12,154 bases of DNA. Source: Bifidobacteriaceae bacterium. Its GTDB lineage: Bacteria > Actinomycetota > Actinomycetes > Actinomycetales > WQXJ01. The notes under the pieces are model-generated. The model made no database searches, was not told where the DNA came from, and was given only the letters and a program-made list of their open reading frames with translations. The stretch spans positions 1 to 12,154 of the forward strand of contig JAIRPS010000057.1 of NCBI GenBank assembly GCA_031256885.1, written 5' to 3'. A program made the translations under genes and the position numbers. Below, in pieces: positions 1 to 5,762 of this stretch; position 1 is the stretch's first letter, and each line of letters begins with the position of its first letter.

Positions 1-45
1 CAACCGGTACTCCGGCGTGTAGGCCCTACGCTTCTTCGAACCCAT
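1..45 (-). CDS. IS3-family transposase OrfA, N-terminal fragment
   Basis: Reading leftwards from the ATG at 45-43, the 15 visible codons give MGSKKRRAYTPEYRL. This is the typical opening of the small helix-turn-helix protein (OrfA) of IS3-family insertion sequences, which precedes the DDE transposase OrfB. GGAGG at 59-55 lies 9 nt before this ATG, which favours it over the in-frame ATG at 54-52 that directly abuts the GGAGG. The gene runs off the left edge, so the HTH core, the frameshift site and OrfB cannot be seen, and whether the element is intact is unknown. The identification rests on a short but characteristic motif plus the terminal sequence just upstream. Confidence 0.72.
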   Translation of the reverse strand, partial: MGSKKRRAYTPEYRL

Positions 46-119
46 CAGACACATCCTCCCATCCCGCTCCCCACCAGGGAACGAAACAACTCAGTGTCCG
101 ACTTTTGGGGTCAACCCCA
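1..119 (-). mobile_element. End of an IS3-family insertion sequence (upstream end of OrfA)
   Basis: Upstream of the OrfA start the minus strand reads CCCCAAAAGTCGGACA (110-95), which resembles the terminal inverted repeats of IS3/IS150-group elements. The outer tip is probably near 119, where the minus strand begins TGGGG (TG...CA ends are the IS3 rule). The palindrome GGGGTCAACCCC (107-118) lies at the tip. An independent limit comes from the neighbouring repeat: GGGAAACAGG plus the palindromic element at 121-188 matches 486-553, and the match stops exactly at 121. The other end and the target duplication are outside the window. Confidence 0.6.
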
Positions 120-120
120 C

Positions 121-188
121 GGGAAACAGGTTCAACGCGAGGTTTGTTTCCTTTTGAGGGCGTTTTATGAAACAAACCTCGCGCTGAA
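121..188. repeat. Palindromic element, copy 1 (full)
   Basis: The arms are TTCAACGCGAGGTTTGTTTC (131-150) and GAAACAAACCTCGCGCTGAA (169-188). They are 20 nt each and complementary except for one A/C position, and they flank an 18-nt loop. The loop starts CTTTT and ends TTTTAT, with a variable 7-nt core (GAGGGCG). The preceding GGGAAACAGG (121-130) is shared with copy 3. Chance reading frames through the element give recurring peptides on both strands, which I do not regard as genes. Confidence 0.93.
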
Positions 189-434
189 TCATGTTCGACA
201 CGGTTTCAAACCACACACCACACCCGCCACCCCACACCCAGCCGTACACCATGACACCGCCGGGCTCCAACCCCCCACCCAGCACCACACTCCCGGTGGG
301 CAACAGGTTCAGAAAGGTTCACCAACACCGCCCGATCAAACAACAACTAACGGCTGGGGTGCAGAAACAGGTCCAAACAAGTCAACCCACACCACAACCC
401 ACCAGAACCAAACAATCCCAGCAGAACCAACAGG

Positions 435-456
435 TTCAACGCGAGGTTTGTTTCCT
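435..456. repeat. Palindromic element, copy 2 (left arm only)
   Basis: The left arm TTCAACGCGAGGTTTGTTTC (435-454) is identical to copies 1 and 3, preceded by AACAGG. The match ends after CT at 455-456, and neither loop nor right arm follows. This is a half element, either truncated or left behind by recombination between copies. Confidence 0.88.
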
Positions 457-485
457 CCACGGGGATGTGAGTGAGTATTAGGAGC

Positions 486-553
486 GGGAAACAGGTTCAA
501 CGCGAGGTTTGTTTCCTTTTAAGGCCGTTTTATGAAACAAACCTCGCGCTGAA
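486..553. repeat. Palindromic element, copy 3 (full)
   Basis: GGGAAACAGG (486-495) is followed by arms at 496-515 and 534-553, identical to those of copy 1. The 18-nt loop is 516-533, with the same CTTTT...TTTTAT frame but a different core (AAGGCCG). It lies 365 bp from copy 1 in the same orientation. Confidence 0.93.
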
Positions 554-670
554 CTTTGAAAACCACGGTGAATCTTGGTGGGGCTCTGAACTCACCGCCG
601 GGCACTGAGGTGCGCTCTCGGATCGACAACGCACCCACCTAGACCTCAGCGAACCCAAACAAACCCACAC

Positions 671-799
671 AGACCCTGATCGACAACTCGAGCCGGGCGT
701 TGGATACCTCAGCAGACCCTGATCGGCAACTCGGGCCGGGCGTTGGATACCTCAGCAAACCCTGATCGGCAACTCGGGCCAGGTGTTGTATACCTCAGC
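671..799. repeat. Tandem 43-bp repeat, three units
   Basis: The units are 671-713, 714-756 and 757-799. Each begins AGACCCTGATC or AAACCCTGATC, carries GACAACTCG or GGCAACTCG, and ends TACCTCAGC. Units 1 and 2 differ at very few positions and unit 3 at several. Degenerate half-units occur on both sides (around 619-650 and 800-840). There are no unique spacers, so it is not a CRISPR array, and no continuous protein frame explains it. Confidence 0.88.
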
Positions 800-1058
800 A
801 GACCCAAGCAAACCCACTCAGACGCCGATTATCAACTCAAATAATCACCAGTCCGGCACTTGGAGTAGACCAAGGTGGCAGCCAGCCGGGGTGAAGGGCA
901 GCAACAAACCCAAGCCTGGCACTTGGATCAGACCCGAGCAGTCAGCAGGGCACACAACCTGTCAATCAGTTTCACTGCGCAGGCGGCAAAAGCTAGCTAA
1001 ACTAGCTAACGCACTGGCAAAACCGCCCCCTGTTTGGGTGGTCACTTGTAACCAAGCG

Positions 1059-1064
1059 AAAGGA
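1059..1064 (+). promoter_or_regulatory. Shine-Dalgarno site for ATG 1074
   Basis: AAAGGA lies 9 nt before the ATG at 1074-1076, the best-placed ribosome site upstream of the secreted protein. The in-frame ATG at 1141 has no recognisable site. This decides in favour of 1074 as the ancestral start, although it is out of frame in the sequence as given. Confidence 0.65.
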
Positions 1065-1086
1065 CAGCACAGTATGTCAGAGAGCC

Positions 1087-1102
1087 AGAGAGAGAGAGAG
1101 AG
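1087..1102 (+). repeat. (AG)8 dinucleotide tract, candidate phase-variation repeat
   Basis: Eight AG units lie 13 nt inside the frame that opens at ATG 1074. With eight units that frame stops after 26 codons. With nine units (or six) it joins the frame of the downstream secreted protein through an arginine-rich stretch (RVRRARLRRVWAAA) and a hydrophobic core, forming a complete signal peptide. The tract is therefore in the position and phase expected of an ON/OFF translational switch. Confidence 0.75.
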
Positions 1103-1140
1103 TCCGCCGGGCTCGTCTACGCCGAGTTTGGGCTGCCGCC

Positions 1141-2025
1141 ATGGTCGCGGCTAGTTTGATTGGCGTTAGTGTGACACCAGTTGCGGGCGTGGCCACCGCA
1201 ACGTTCTCGGTAACACAAGTTTGGAACTATCCCACCTATAGTGGGACTGTCCATTCTGACTTTGGCCACGCGGGGAACTACACATCCTCAACCACTGCTT
1301 TCACCACTTTGCAAGGTGGCACATCTGATGGCAGCAATGTCTACTTTATCCGCACCAAAGACGTTGCTCAAGCCGGCGGCAAGAACTACCAATACGGTGT
1401 CTTGTTGAAAGCCCGCCTCTCGGATGGCGCACTGCTCAAATCAAACCCCACTCCGGTAAGGAAAGATGCAAACGGTCGGTGGGTCACGACAAGCATCATT
1501 GGTCATGGCAATGATATTTTGTACAAATCTGACACCAATCGGATTTTTGTTCCCGGTTGGAAGAATGACGACACCGTTATGCCTCCCGGCACTGATGTCA
1601 ACAAGCGCATGAAGGGGTTTGGCGCAGCCGATTTAGGTTACGACAAATCTCTTGATTTCCCTAACGTTTTCAACGCAGCTTACTACGACGGTACTGGCAG
1701 CTGGGTTACGCGCAATGGTGGCACTCTTCGGTATTACAACACAAACTACCAACAATACCGTTCAACGACCATTAGTCAACAGTGGAGTAATGGTGTTTGG
1801 CAAGGCATTGATTGCACTGCAAATGCTATTTATGTTGTGGAAACCAAGGGTAGCGCTGCTGCGGTGCATGTTATTAACTTCAGTGGTCAAGAAACAAAGG
1901 TTTGGACCTCATCAAATGTTGGTGGCGAAGCCGAACACATTTTCCATGTTGGTAAAACCTTCTACCTTGGTGTGGGTAACCTGGGCGCCAGTGCGGCCTT
2001 GAAGAAAACATCAATCACACCATGA
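1141..2025 (+). CDS. Secreted beta-propeller-like protein of unknown function (5' end out of frame)
   Basis: From ATG 1141 the product is 294 residues. It opens with a hydrophobic stretch ending in AGVATA, like the end of a signal peptide, but without the usual positive n-region. That region is encoded just upstream in the same frame (RVRRARLRRVWAAA), with no ATG or GTG of its own. The ATG at 1074 would supply it if the (AG)8 tract gained one unit, giving about 317 residues. The mature part is rich in Tyr, Thr, Ser, Asn and Gly. It has GHGNDI (121-126) followed by IFVPGW, and GEAEHIF (262-268) followed by FYLGVG. These resemble the blades of secreted six-bladed propellers found near cell-wall hydrolases and helveticin-like proteins. 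I cannot assign a family with certainty. There is no transmembrane segment or LPXTG after the signal region. The stop overlaps the next gene by ATGA, so the two are co-translated. As given the gene may be OFF, broken, or translated poorly from 1141. Confidence 0.75.
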   Translation: MVAASLIGVSVTPVAGVATATFSVTQVWNYPTYSGTVHSDFGHAGNYTSSTTAFTTLQGGTSDGSNVYFIRTKDVAQAGGKNYQYGVLLKARLSDGALLKSNPTPVRKDANGRWVTTSIIGHGNDILYKSDTNRIFVPGWKNDDTVMPPGTDVNKRMKGFGAADLGYDKSLDFPNVFNAAYYDGTGSWVTRNGGTLRYYNTNYQQYRSTTISQQWSNGVWQGIDCTANAIYVVETKGSAAAVHVINFSGQETKVWTSSNVGGEAEHIFHVGKTFYLGVGNLGASAALKKTSITP

Positions 2026-3674
2026 GCACAGTGGAACTTCTTGCCTGGCCGAGGCAACGCTGGTGGTTGCGGCAACCTTCGCGGCGCAATCTTTGGCGGC
2101 TGGCGAGCAGCGTTTTTGTGTTGGCGTTGATTGCTCGGTTGGCGCGCGCTGTGTTCAGTCGCACTCTCGCTGGGGCTGCATCTTATGATGAATGGGTCCA
2201 TTTTGGTGGCGCCGAAATGCTACTGAACGGTTCTGTGCCTTACCGTGATTTTACGTTACTGCACCCTCCGGGAATCATTTTGGCCCAGCTGCCAGCAGCC
2301 TTGTTGGGAAAAATATCCAGCGAGCATGTTGGCGTAATTGTTGGACGGATTGGTGTCATGGTGTTGACTTCACTAATGGCCGCTGCTTTAGCTGTTGCTG
2401 TCCGAAGGTGGGGAACCATCAGTGCCTTGGCTGCTGGCTTGTTTGCAGCCGCCTTAGCTGTTGAAGTCAGAGTCGACACTGAAATACAATTGGAACCGTT
2501 CTATAATACTTTATTGACGGTGGGCGTGATTTTAGCCGTCACCACCATTGAGCATCACAACCCGCGCAGCGCAATAATGAATGTTTCCGCCCTTCACCAT
2601 TCCACTAAATCACCATTAATTCCCGCGCCTGTTCGCAGATGGTCAAGACTATTACCATATGGTGCTGGTGTGGCATTTGGGTTAGCTGGAAGCATCAAAC
2701 TAATTGCTGTTGTGCCGGCTGTGGCAGTGATTGGCTTCGCGGGTATTTGCGTTGGCTGGCGTGTGGTCATTCGCATGCTTATAACCGCCGCCGCTACCGG
2801 TTTGCTGATTGTTTTACCGTTTTTTGCGCTGGCACCACGTCAGTTTACCGAGCAGGTGGTTTTTACGCAGATGGGACGCAAAGCCTCTGCCTTGGCTTAC
2901 CGTGAACAGCTTGGTCCAATCAGCGCATTACCATTGGTTGTGCGCCTTGGCCTAATCATGTTGGTTGCTTTGGCTGTTTTAGCAATGATTATTTGGCGGG
3001 TTGGGCTAAAACCTCGGTCGAATACTGCCGCCTATGCTTGGGCAGTATTTGGAGTGGTGGCAATGACTGAGCTGCTGGTACTGCCATCGCATTGGGGTGA
3101 CTATGACACAATCATGACCGCTAGCCTTGCGATTGGTTTTGCTGCTTTGGTCGCCTGGCTGGGTGGCGCTATAACACGTCGCTTCCGGCCACTGCCAGTC
3201 CTGTTCGCAGCGTGCACGCTCATACTGTGCCTGCAACCAATGTCAATGCGTCCGCTGCTGCCACATGACTTCAGGCCACGTCCCGGTGTTGTGCAAGCTG
3301 CCCAGATTCGCACAGTTTTCGCAGTTCTGCCCAATGCCGATCAGTGCATTGCCAGCCCACTGGCTAACTACCTGATTATGGGTGATCGTTTTGCAGACAA
3401 CTTGGCGCAAGGCTGCCCGGTCACATTGGACCCTGCCGGTATTGCCAGTGTGCTGCGCAGCGGTTTTGTGCCGCCGGAACTAGCCCACCAAGATTCGGTT
3501 GATTCTCTGCCCAGCCTTCTCCAGTCTCAGGCGCTTTCAACCGGGCTAACAGTGATTGACCAGGAATGGGACTATCAGCAAAGCAAATGGTTAGAAGCCA
3601 AGCAGAAAACCGGTGACGGCACCAAAGTAATCGCTCAGCAAGGTTTGCTAACACTCTGGCAGGTTGGTCAGTAA
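2022..3674 (+). CDS. GT-C type integral membrane glycosyltransferase
   Basis: 550 residues. A short basic cytoplasmic start is followed by a first membrane segment (about 29-46) and an outside loop carrying SYDEW (54-58), GAEMLLNG (63-70), PYRDF (73-77) and HPPG (81-84). This is the pattern of polyprenyl-phosphate-sugar dependent GT-C enzymes (PMT/ArnT and related actinobacterial families), where the Asp of the DE pair (D56) is the usual catalytic candidate. About eight to ten further hydrophobic segments follow between 105 and 405. The last ~140 residues (about 411-550) form a soluble domain, probably outside the cell. The start codon overlaps the stop of the secreted-protein gene (ATGA) and has no good ribosome site of its own, so its translation should depend on the upstream gene. 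Donor sugar and acceptor are unknown. Glycosylation of the partner protein or of a cell-wall polymer would both fit. Confidence 0.8.
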   Translation: MSTVELLAWPRQRWWLRQPSRRNLWRLASSVFVLALIARLARAVFSRTLAGAASYDEWVHFGGAEMLLNGSVPYRDFTLLHPPGIILAQLPAALLGKISSEHVGVIVGRIGVMVLTSLMAAALAVAVRRWGTISALAAGLFAAALAVEVRVDTEIQLEPFYNTLLTVGVILAVTTIEHHNPRSAIMNVSALHHSTKSPLIPAPVRRWSRLLPYGAGVAFGLAGSIKLIAVVPAVAVIGFAGICVGWRVVIRMLITAAATGLLIVLPFFALAPRQFTEQVVFTQMGRKASALAYREQLGPISALPLVVRLGLIMLVALAVLAMIIWRVGLKPRSNTAAYAWAVFGVVAMTELLVLPSHWGDYDTIMTASLAIGFAALVAWLGGAITRRFRPLPVLFAACTLILCLQPMSMRPLLPHDFRPRPGVVQAAQIRTVFAVLPNADQCIASPLANYLIMGDRFADNLAQGCPVTLDPAGIASVLRSGFVPPELAHQDSVDSLPSLLQSQALSTGLTVIDQEWDYQQSKWLEAKQKTGDGTKVIAQQGLLTLWQVGQ

Positions 3675-3681
3675 CCCCAGT

Positions 3682-3770
3682 CGGCGCAACCTTCACAAAC
3701 ACGGTGGCCAACCCGGTCCGGATCACTTCAGCAAACGATCAGCCGGCGCAACCTTCGCAAACACGGTGGC
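3682..3770. repeat. Pair of 27-bp direct repeats
   Basis: 3682-3708 and 3744-3770 match over 27 bp with one difference (CTTCACAAAC against CTTCGCAAAC). They are offset by 62 bp in the gap between the glycosyltransferase and the doxX-like gene. They contain no start codon and no clear hairpin. They may be a duplicated regulatory site or simply a repeat scar. Confidence 0.85.
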
Positions 3771-3805
3771 GCTAACCTGACACCGATTAGTGGTTGACTA
3801 GTGTC

Positions 3806-4213
3806 ATGAGTTTGTTGCGATTTTTAGCTCGCGCCATGATTGCTGGACCAATCATTGCTGAGGGAACTGCCGTTTGGCGGCACCCCGAACCCCATGAGAG
3901 CGCAGTCCAGCCGCTGGTCAACCTGGTTAATCAGCATAGCCCGCAAGAGATTGACGCCCAGCAAACCGTCAAAGCCAGCGGCGCTATTTTGATTGGTTCT
4001 GGCACTTTGATTGGCTTGGGGCTGCTCGCCCGGTTGGGCGGCTTGGGCACTGCGGTTGTGCTGGCTCCCGCCGCCCTGGCGGGACACCGTTTCTGGCAAG
4101 TCAAAGACTCACAGTTGCGCGCCTCAGCCCGTTCAACGTTCTTCCGCCAAATCGCCTTAGCGGGTGCTGGTCTGCTGATCGCCACCACCCGCCGCCGTAA
4201 CCGCGTTGACTGA
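3806..4213 (+). CDS. DoxX-family small membrane protein
   Basis: 135 residues from ATG 3806; an in-frame TTG at 3794 would add four residues and has no better ribosome site. The opening SLLRFLARAMIAG, then GTAVWRHP, is typical of the DoxX-like family found beside aroA in many actinobacteria. Hydrophobic segments lie near residues 5-20, 58-74 and 78-95, with a last one near 115-128, and the C-terminus is basic (TTRRRNRVD). DoxX relatives are four-helix membrane proteins linked to redox or thiol stress in some bacteria, but the role of this one cannot be read from the sequence. It overlaps aroA by 8 nt and begins the aroA-rsgA-hisN run, so it is probably cotranscribed with it. Confidence 0.8.
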   Translation: MSLLRFLARAMIAGPIIAEGTAVWRHPEPHESAVQPLVNLVNQHSPQEIDAQQTVKASGAILIGSGTLIGLGLLARLGGLGTAVVLAPAALAGHRFWQVKDSQLRASARSTFFRQIALAGAGLLIATTRRRNRVD

Positions 4214-5762
4214 TCACCACGCCGTCGCTGGGCCAAACCAAACCCAGCCTGGTGGCCCAACTGTCGCTACGGCATCGGGCAACTGGTGGCCGGCACCAAC
4301 CGCAAAAGCGCCGATCGATGCATTGGTTAGTTTGCCGGGATCAAAATCTTTGACAGCCCGCTATCTGGTTTTGGCAGCGCTGGCGCAAGGACCTTCTGTC
4401 ATTCACGGAGCCTTACTGGCTCGTGACACACATTTGATGATTGAGGCGTTGCGTGGTTTGGGTGCTGCGATCACCGTACACCCCGCCTCCCCTAACCAAC
4501 CCGCCACACCAGCCTGCACGCTTGCGCCTTCCAACCAACCGCTTGCGCCTTCCAACCAACCGGTGGTGACTGTTCAGCCTGGGCCGTTACGCGGCAATCT
4601 GCGGATTGATTGCGGCCTGGCTGGCACTGTTATGCGGTTTTTGCTGCCGGTGGCCGCCTTGGCTAACGCACCGGTCACTTTTGATGGCGATCCCGCCGCA
4701 CGTGAACGTCCTCTCGCCCCCCTGCTGACTGCTTTACGCCAATTGGGAATCAGCCTGGATGATCAAGGTAGGGGCACTTTACCGGTGACTATTCACGGCA
4801 AAGGCTGCGTCACCGGTTACCTGGTCGACATAGACACATCCGCTTCGAGTCAGTTTCTCAGCGCTTTACTGCTGGCAGCACCGCGTTTTGCCAACGGTTT
4901 GACGGTCACCAATATTGGCAACTCGCTGCCCTCAGCGCCTCATGTTGACATGACCCTAACCTGCCTGCGCCAGTTCGGCGCCACAGCCGTAGGACCAACC
5001 AGCCAGTTCGGCGCCACCGCCGTAGGGCCAACCAGCCAGTTCGGTGCCACAGCAGTAGGACCAACCAGCCAATTGGCTAACCCCGGCCACTCCCCCGCTC
5101 GGCCAACTTGGCAGGTCAGCGGCTCACTCACGGGGCAAACGGTACAGGTTGAACCCGATTTATCAAACGCTGGCCCGTTCATTGCTGCCGCGCTGGTTAC
5201 CGCAGGGCAGGTGCGCGTGCTCAATTGGCCGCAGCAAACCACCCAGCCTGGGGATATTCTGCGCCAATATGTTCGGCAATTCGGCGGCCAGGTTCAACGC
5301 CAGGGGAACGACTTACTGTTCACGGCAACACCAGGCAGCTTGGTCGGTGCTGATTTAGACCTCACGCCAGCTGGTGAACTGGCCCCCACCTTGGCGGCGA
5401 TTGCCCTGTTTGCCACTTCCCCAACCCGTTTGCGCGGCATTGCCCATTTGCGCGGTCATGAAACTGACCGTTTGGCGGCGCTCGAACAGGAAATCACTCG
5501 CCTGGGCGGCCACGCTCACCAAACCGCTGATGGCCTGGTGATTTCACCAACCAGTCAGTTACATGGTGCTGATCTAGAAACCTACAATGACCACCGGATG
5601 GCAACTTTTGCAGCAATTGTTGGGTTGCGCTTGCCGGGAGTCAGGGTGCGCAACATTGCCACAACCGCCAAAACCTTGCCGGATTTCCCAACTCGTTGGC
5701 TCAGTTTGTTACCACCAAACCAGCCTTCCACCAACCCTGAGCATCAACATGAGCCGTGCTGA
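4206..5762 (+). CDS. aroA: 3-phosphoshikimate 1-carboxyvinyltransferase (EPSP synthase)
   Basis: This is the sixth step of the shikimate pathway: shikimate-3-phosphate plus phosphoenolpyruvate gives EPSP, in the cytoplasm. 518 residues, well above the usual ~420-450. The start is a TTG overlapping doxX; no in-frame ATG precedes the catalytic core. Motifs in order: LPGSKSLTAR (K47, S48, R52), CGLAGTVMRF, DPAARERPL, SSQFLSALL, PHVDMT, EPDLSNAGPF, GELAPT, RGHETDR (the Glu is the expected catalytic acid/base) and NDHRMA. LAGTVMR and GELAPT are the actinobacterial forms. Two in-frame expansions account for part of the extra length: two copies of LAPSNQP (4520-4561) and three of QFGATAVGPTS (4971-5069). 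Both sit between conserved blocks, so activity is probably retained. The usual Asn of the TNR motif is Ala (A51). It overlaps rsgA by 14 nt. Confidence 0.96.
   Translation: MTDHHAVAGPNQTQPGGPTVATASGNWWPAPTAKAPIDALVSLPGSKSLTARYLVLAALAQGPSVIHGALLARDTHLMIEALRGLGAAITVHPASPNQPATPACTLAPSNQPLAPSNQPVVTVQPGPLRGNLRIDCGLAGTVMRFLLPVAALANAPVTFDGDPAARERPLAPLLTALRQLGISLDDQGRGTLPVTIHGKGCVTGYLVDIDTSASSQFLSALLLAAPRFANGLTVTNIGNSLPSAPHVDMTLTCLRQFGATAVGPTSQFGATAVGPTSQFGATAVGPTSQLANPGHSPARPTWQVSGSLTGQTVQVEPDLSNAGPFIAAALVTAGQVRVLNWPQQTTQPGDILRQYVRQFGGQVQRQGNDLLFTATPGSLVGADLDLTPAGELAPTLAAIALFATSPTRLRGIAHLRGHETDRLAALEQEITRLGGHAHQTADGLVISPTSQLHGADLETYNDHRMATFAAIVGLRLPGVRVRNIATTAKTLPDFPTRWLSLLPPNQPSTNPEHQHEPC
4520..4561 (+). 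repeat. 21-bp tandem duplication inside aroA
   Basis: Two exact 21-bp units (4520-4540, 4541-4561) encode LAPSNQP twice. They lie in a Pro/Asn/Gln-rich insertion between the GAAITV block and the CGLAGT block. The related SPNQP sits just before. The frame is kept. Confidence 0.92.
4971..5069 (+). repeat. 33-bp tandem repeat inside aroA, three units
   Basis: Units 4971-5003, 5004-5036 and 5037-5069 each encode QFGATAVGPTS, with a partial fourth (QLANPG) after. The units differ only at synonymous positions (for example GGC/GGT, ACA/ACC, GCC/GCA, GGA/GGG). The array follows PHVDMTLTCLR and precedes TWQVSG, so it lengthens a loop between conserved blocks. The first unit is the native sequence of the family (the LR.FGA.V region); the others are duplicates. 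Confidence 0.93.

Larger units (their letters stand above)
189..1058. other. Non-coding, repeat-rich spacer
   Basis: I see no credible gene here. The open frames are low-complexity, lack ribosome sites and run through the palindromic elements. The plus strand is very rich in A and C (especially 205-430 and 600-850), a strand asymmetry seen again at 8930-9410. Fragments like the lead-in of the palindromic element, AACAGGTTCA, recur at 302-311 and 429-438, with a variant at 366-375 (AACAGGTCCA), so part of the spacer looks like decayed repeat copies. Further on are three 43-bp tandem units (671-799) and the short direct repeat GGCACTTGGA (855-864, 918-927). No tRNA or other structured RNA was recognised. 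Confidence 0.7.

Noticed and set aside
91..481. Open frames on both strands through the palindromic elements, encoding recurrent REVCF / ETNLALN peptides
   Set aside because: The recurring peptide is just the translated palindrome. The rest is low-complexity Pro/Thr/Gln sequence with no ribosome site or known motif.
671..799. Possible CRISPR array
   Set aside because: The units are directly adjacent without unique spacers, and no cas gene is present.
971..1010. Promoter-like TTCACT (971-976) and TAGCTA (994-999) with 17-bp spacing, in a CTAGCTAA repeat
   Set aside because: The boxes match the consensus poorly and AT-rich repeats give such pairs by chance. The start site cannot be placed from sequence alone.
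783..1154. 123-residue open frame ending in the AG tract region
   Set aside because: It starts inside the 43-bp repeat and has no domain or suitable start. Only its last 27 codons from ATG 1074 have a ribosome site, and these belong to the switch described above.
5587..5748. Extended N-terminus of RsgA inside aroA
   Set aside because: The upstream stretch is an out-of-frame reading of conserved aroA sequence. RsgA homology begins after ATG 5749.
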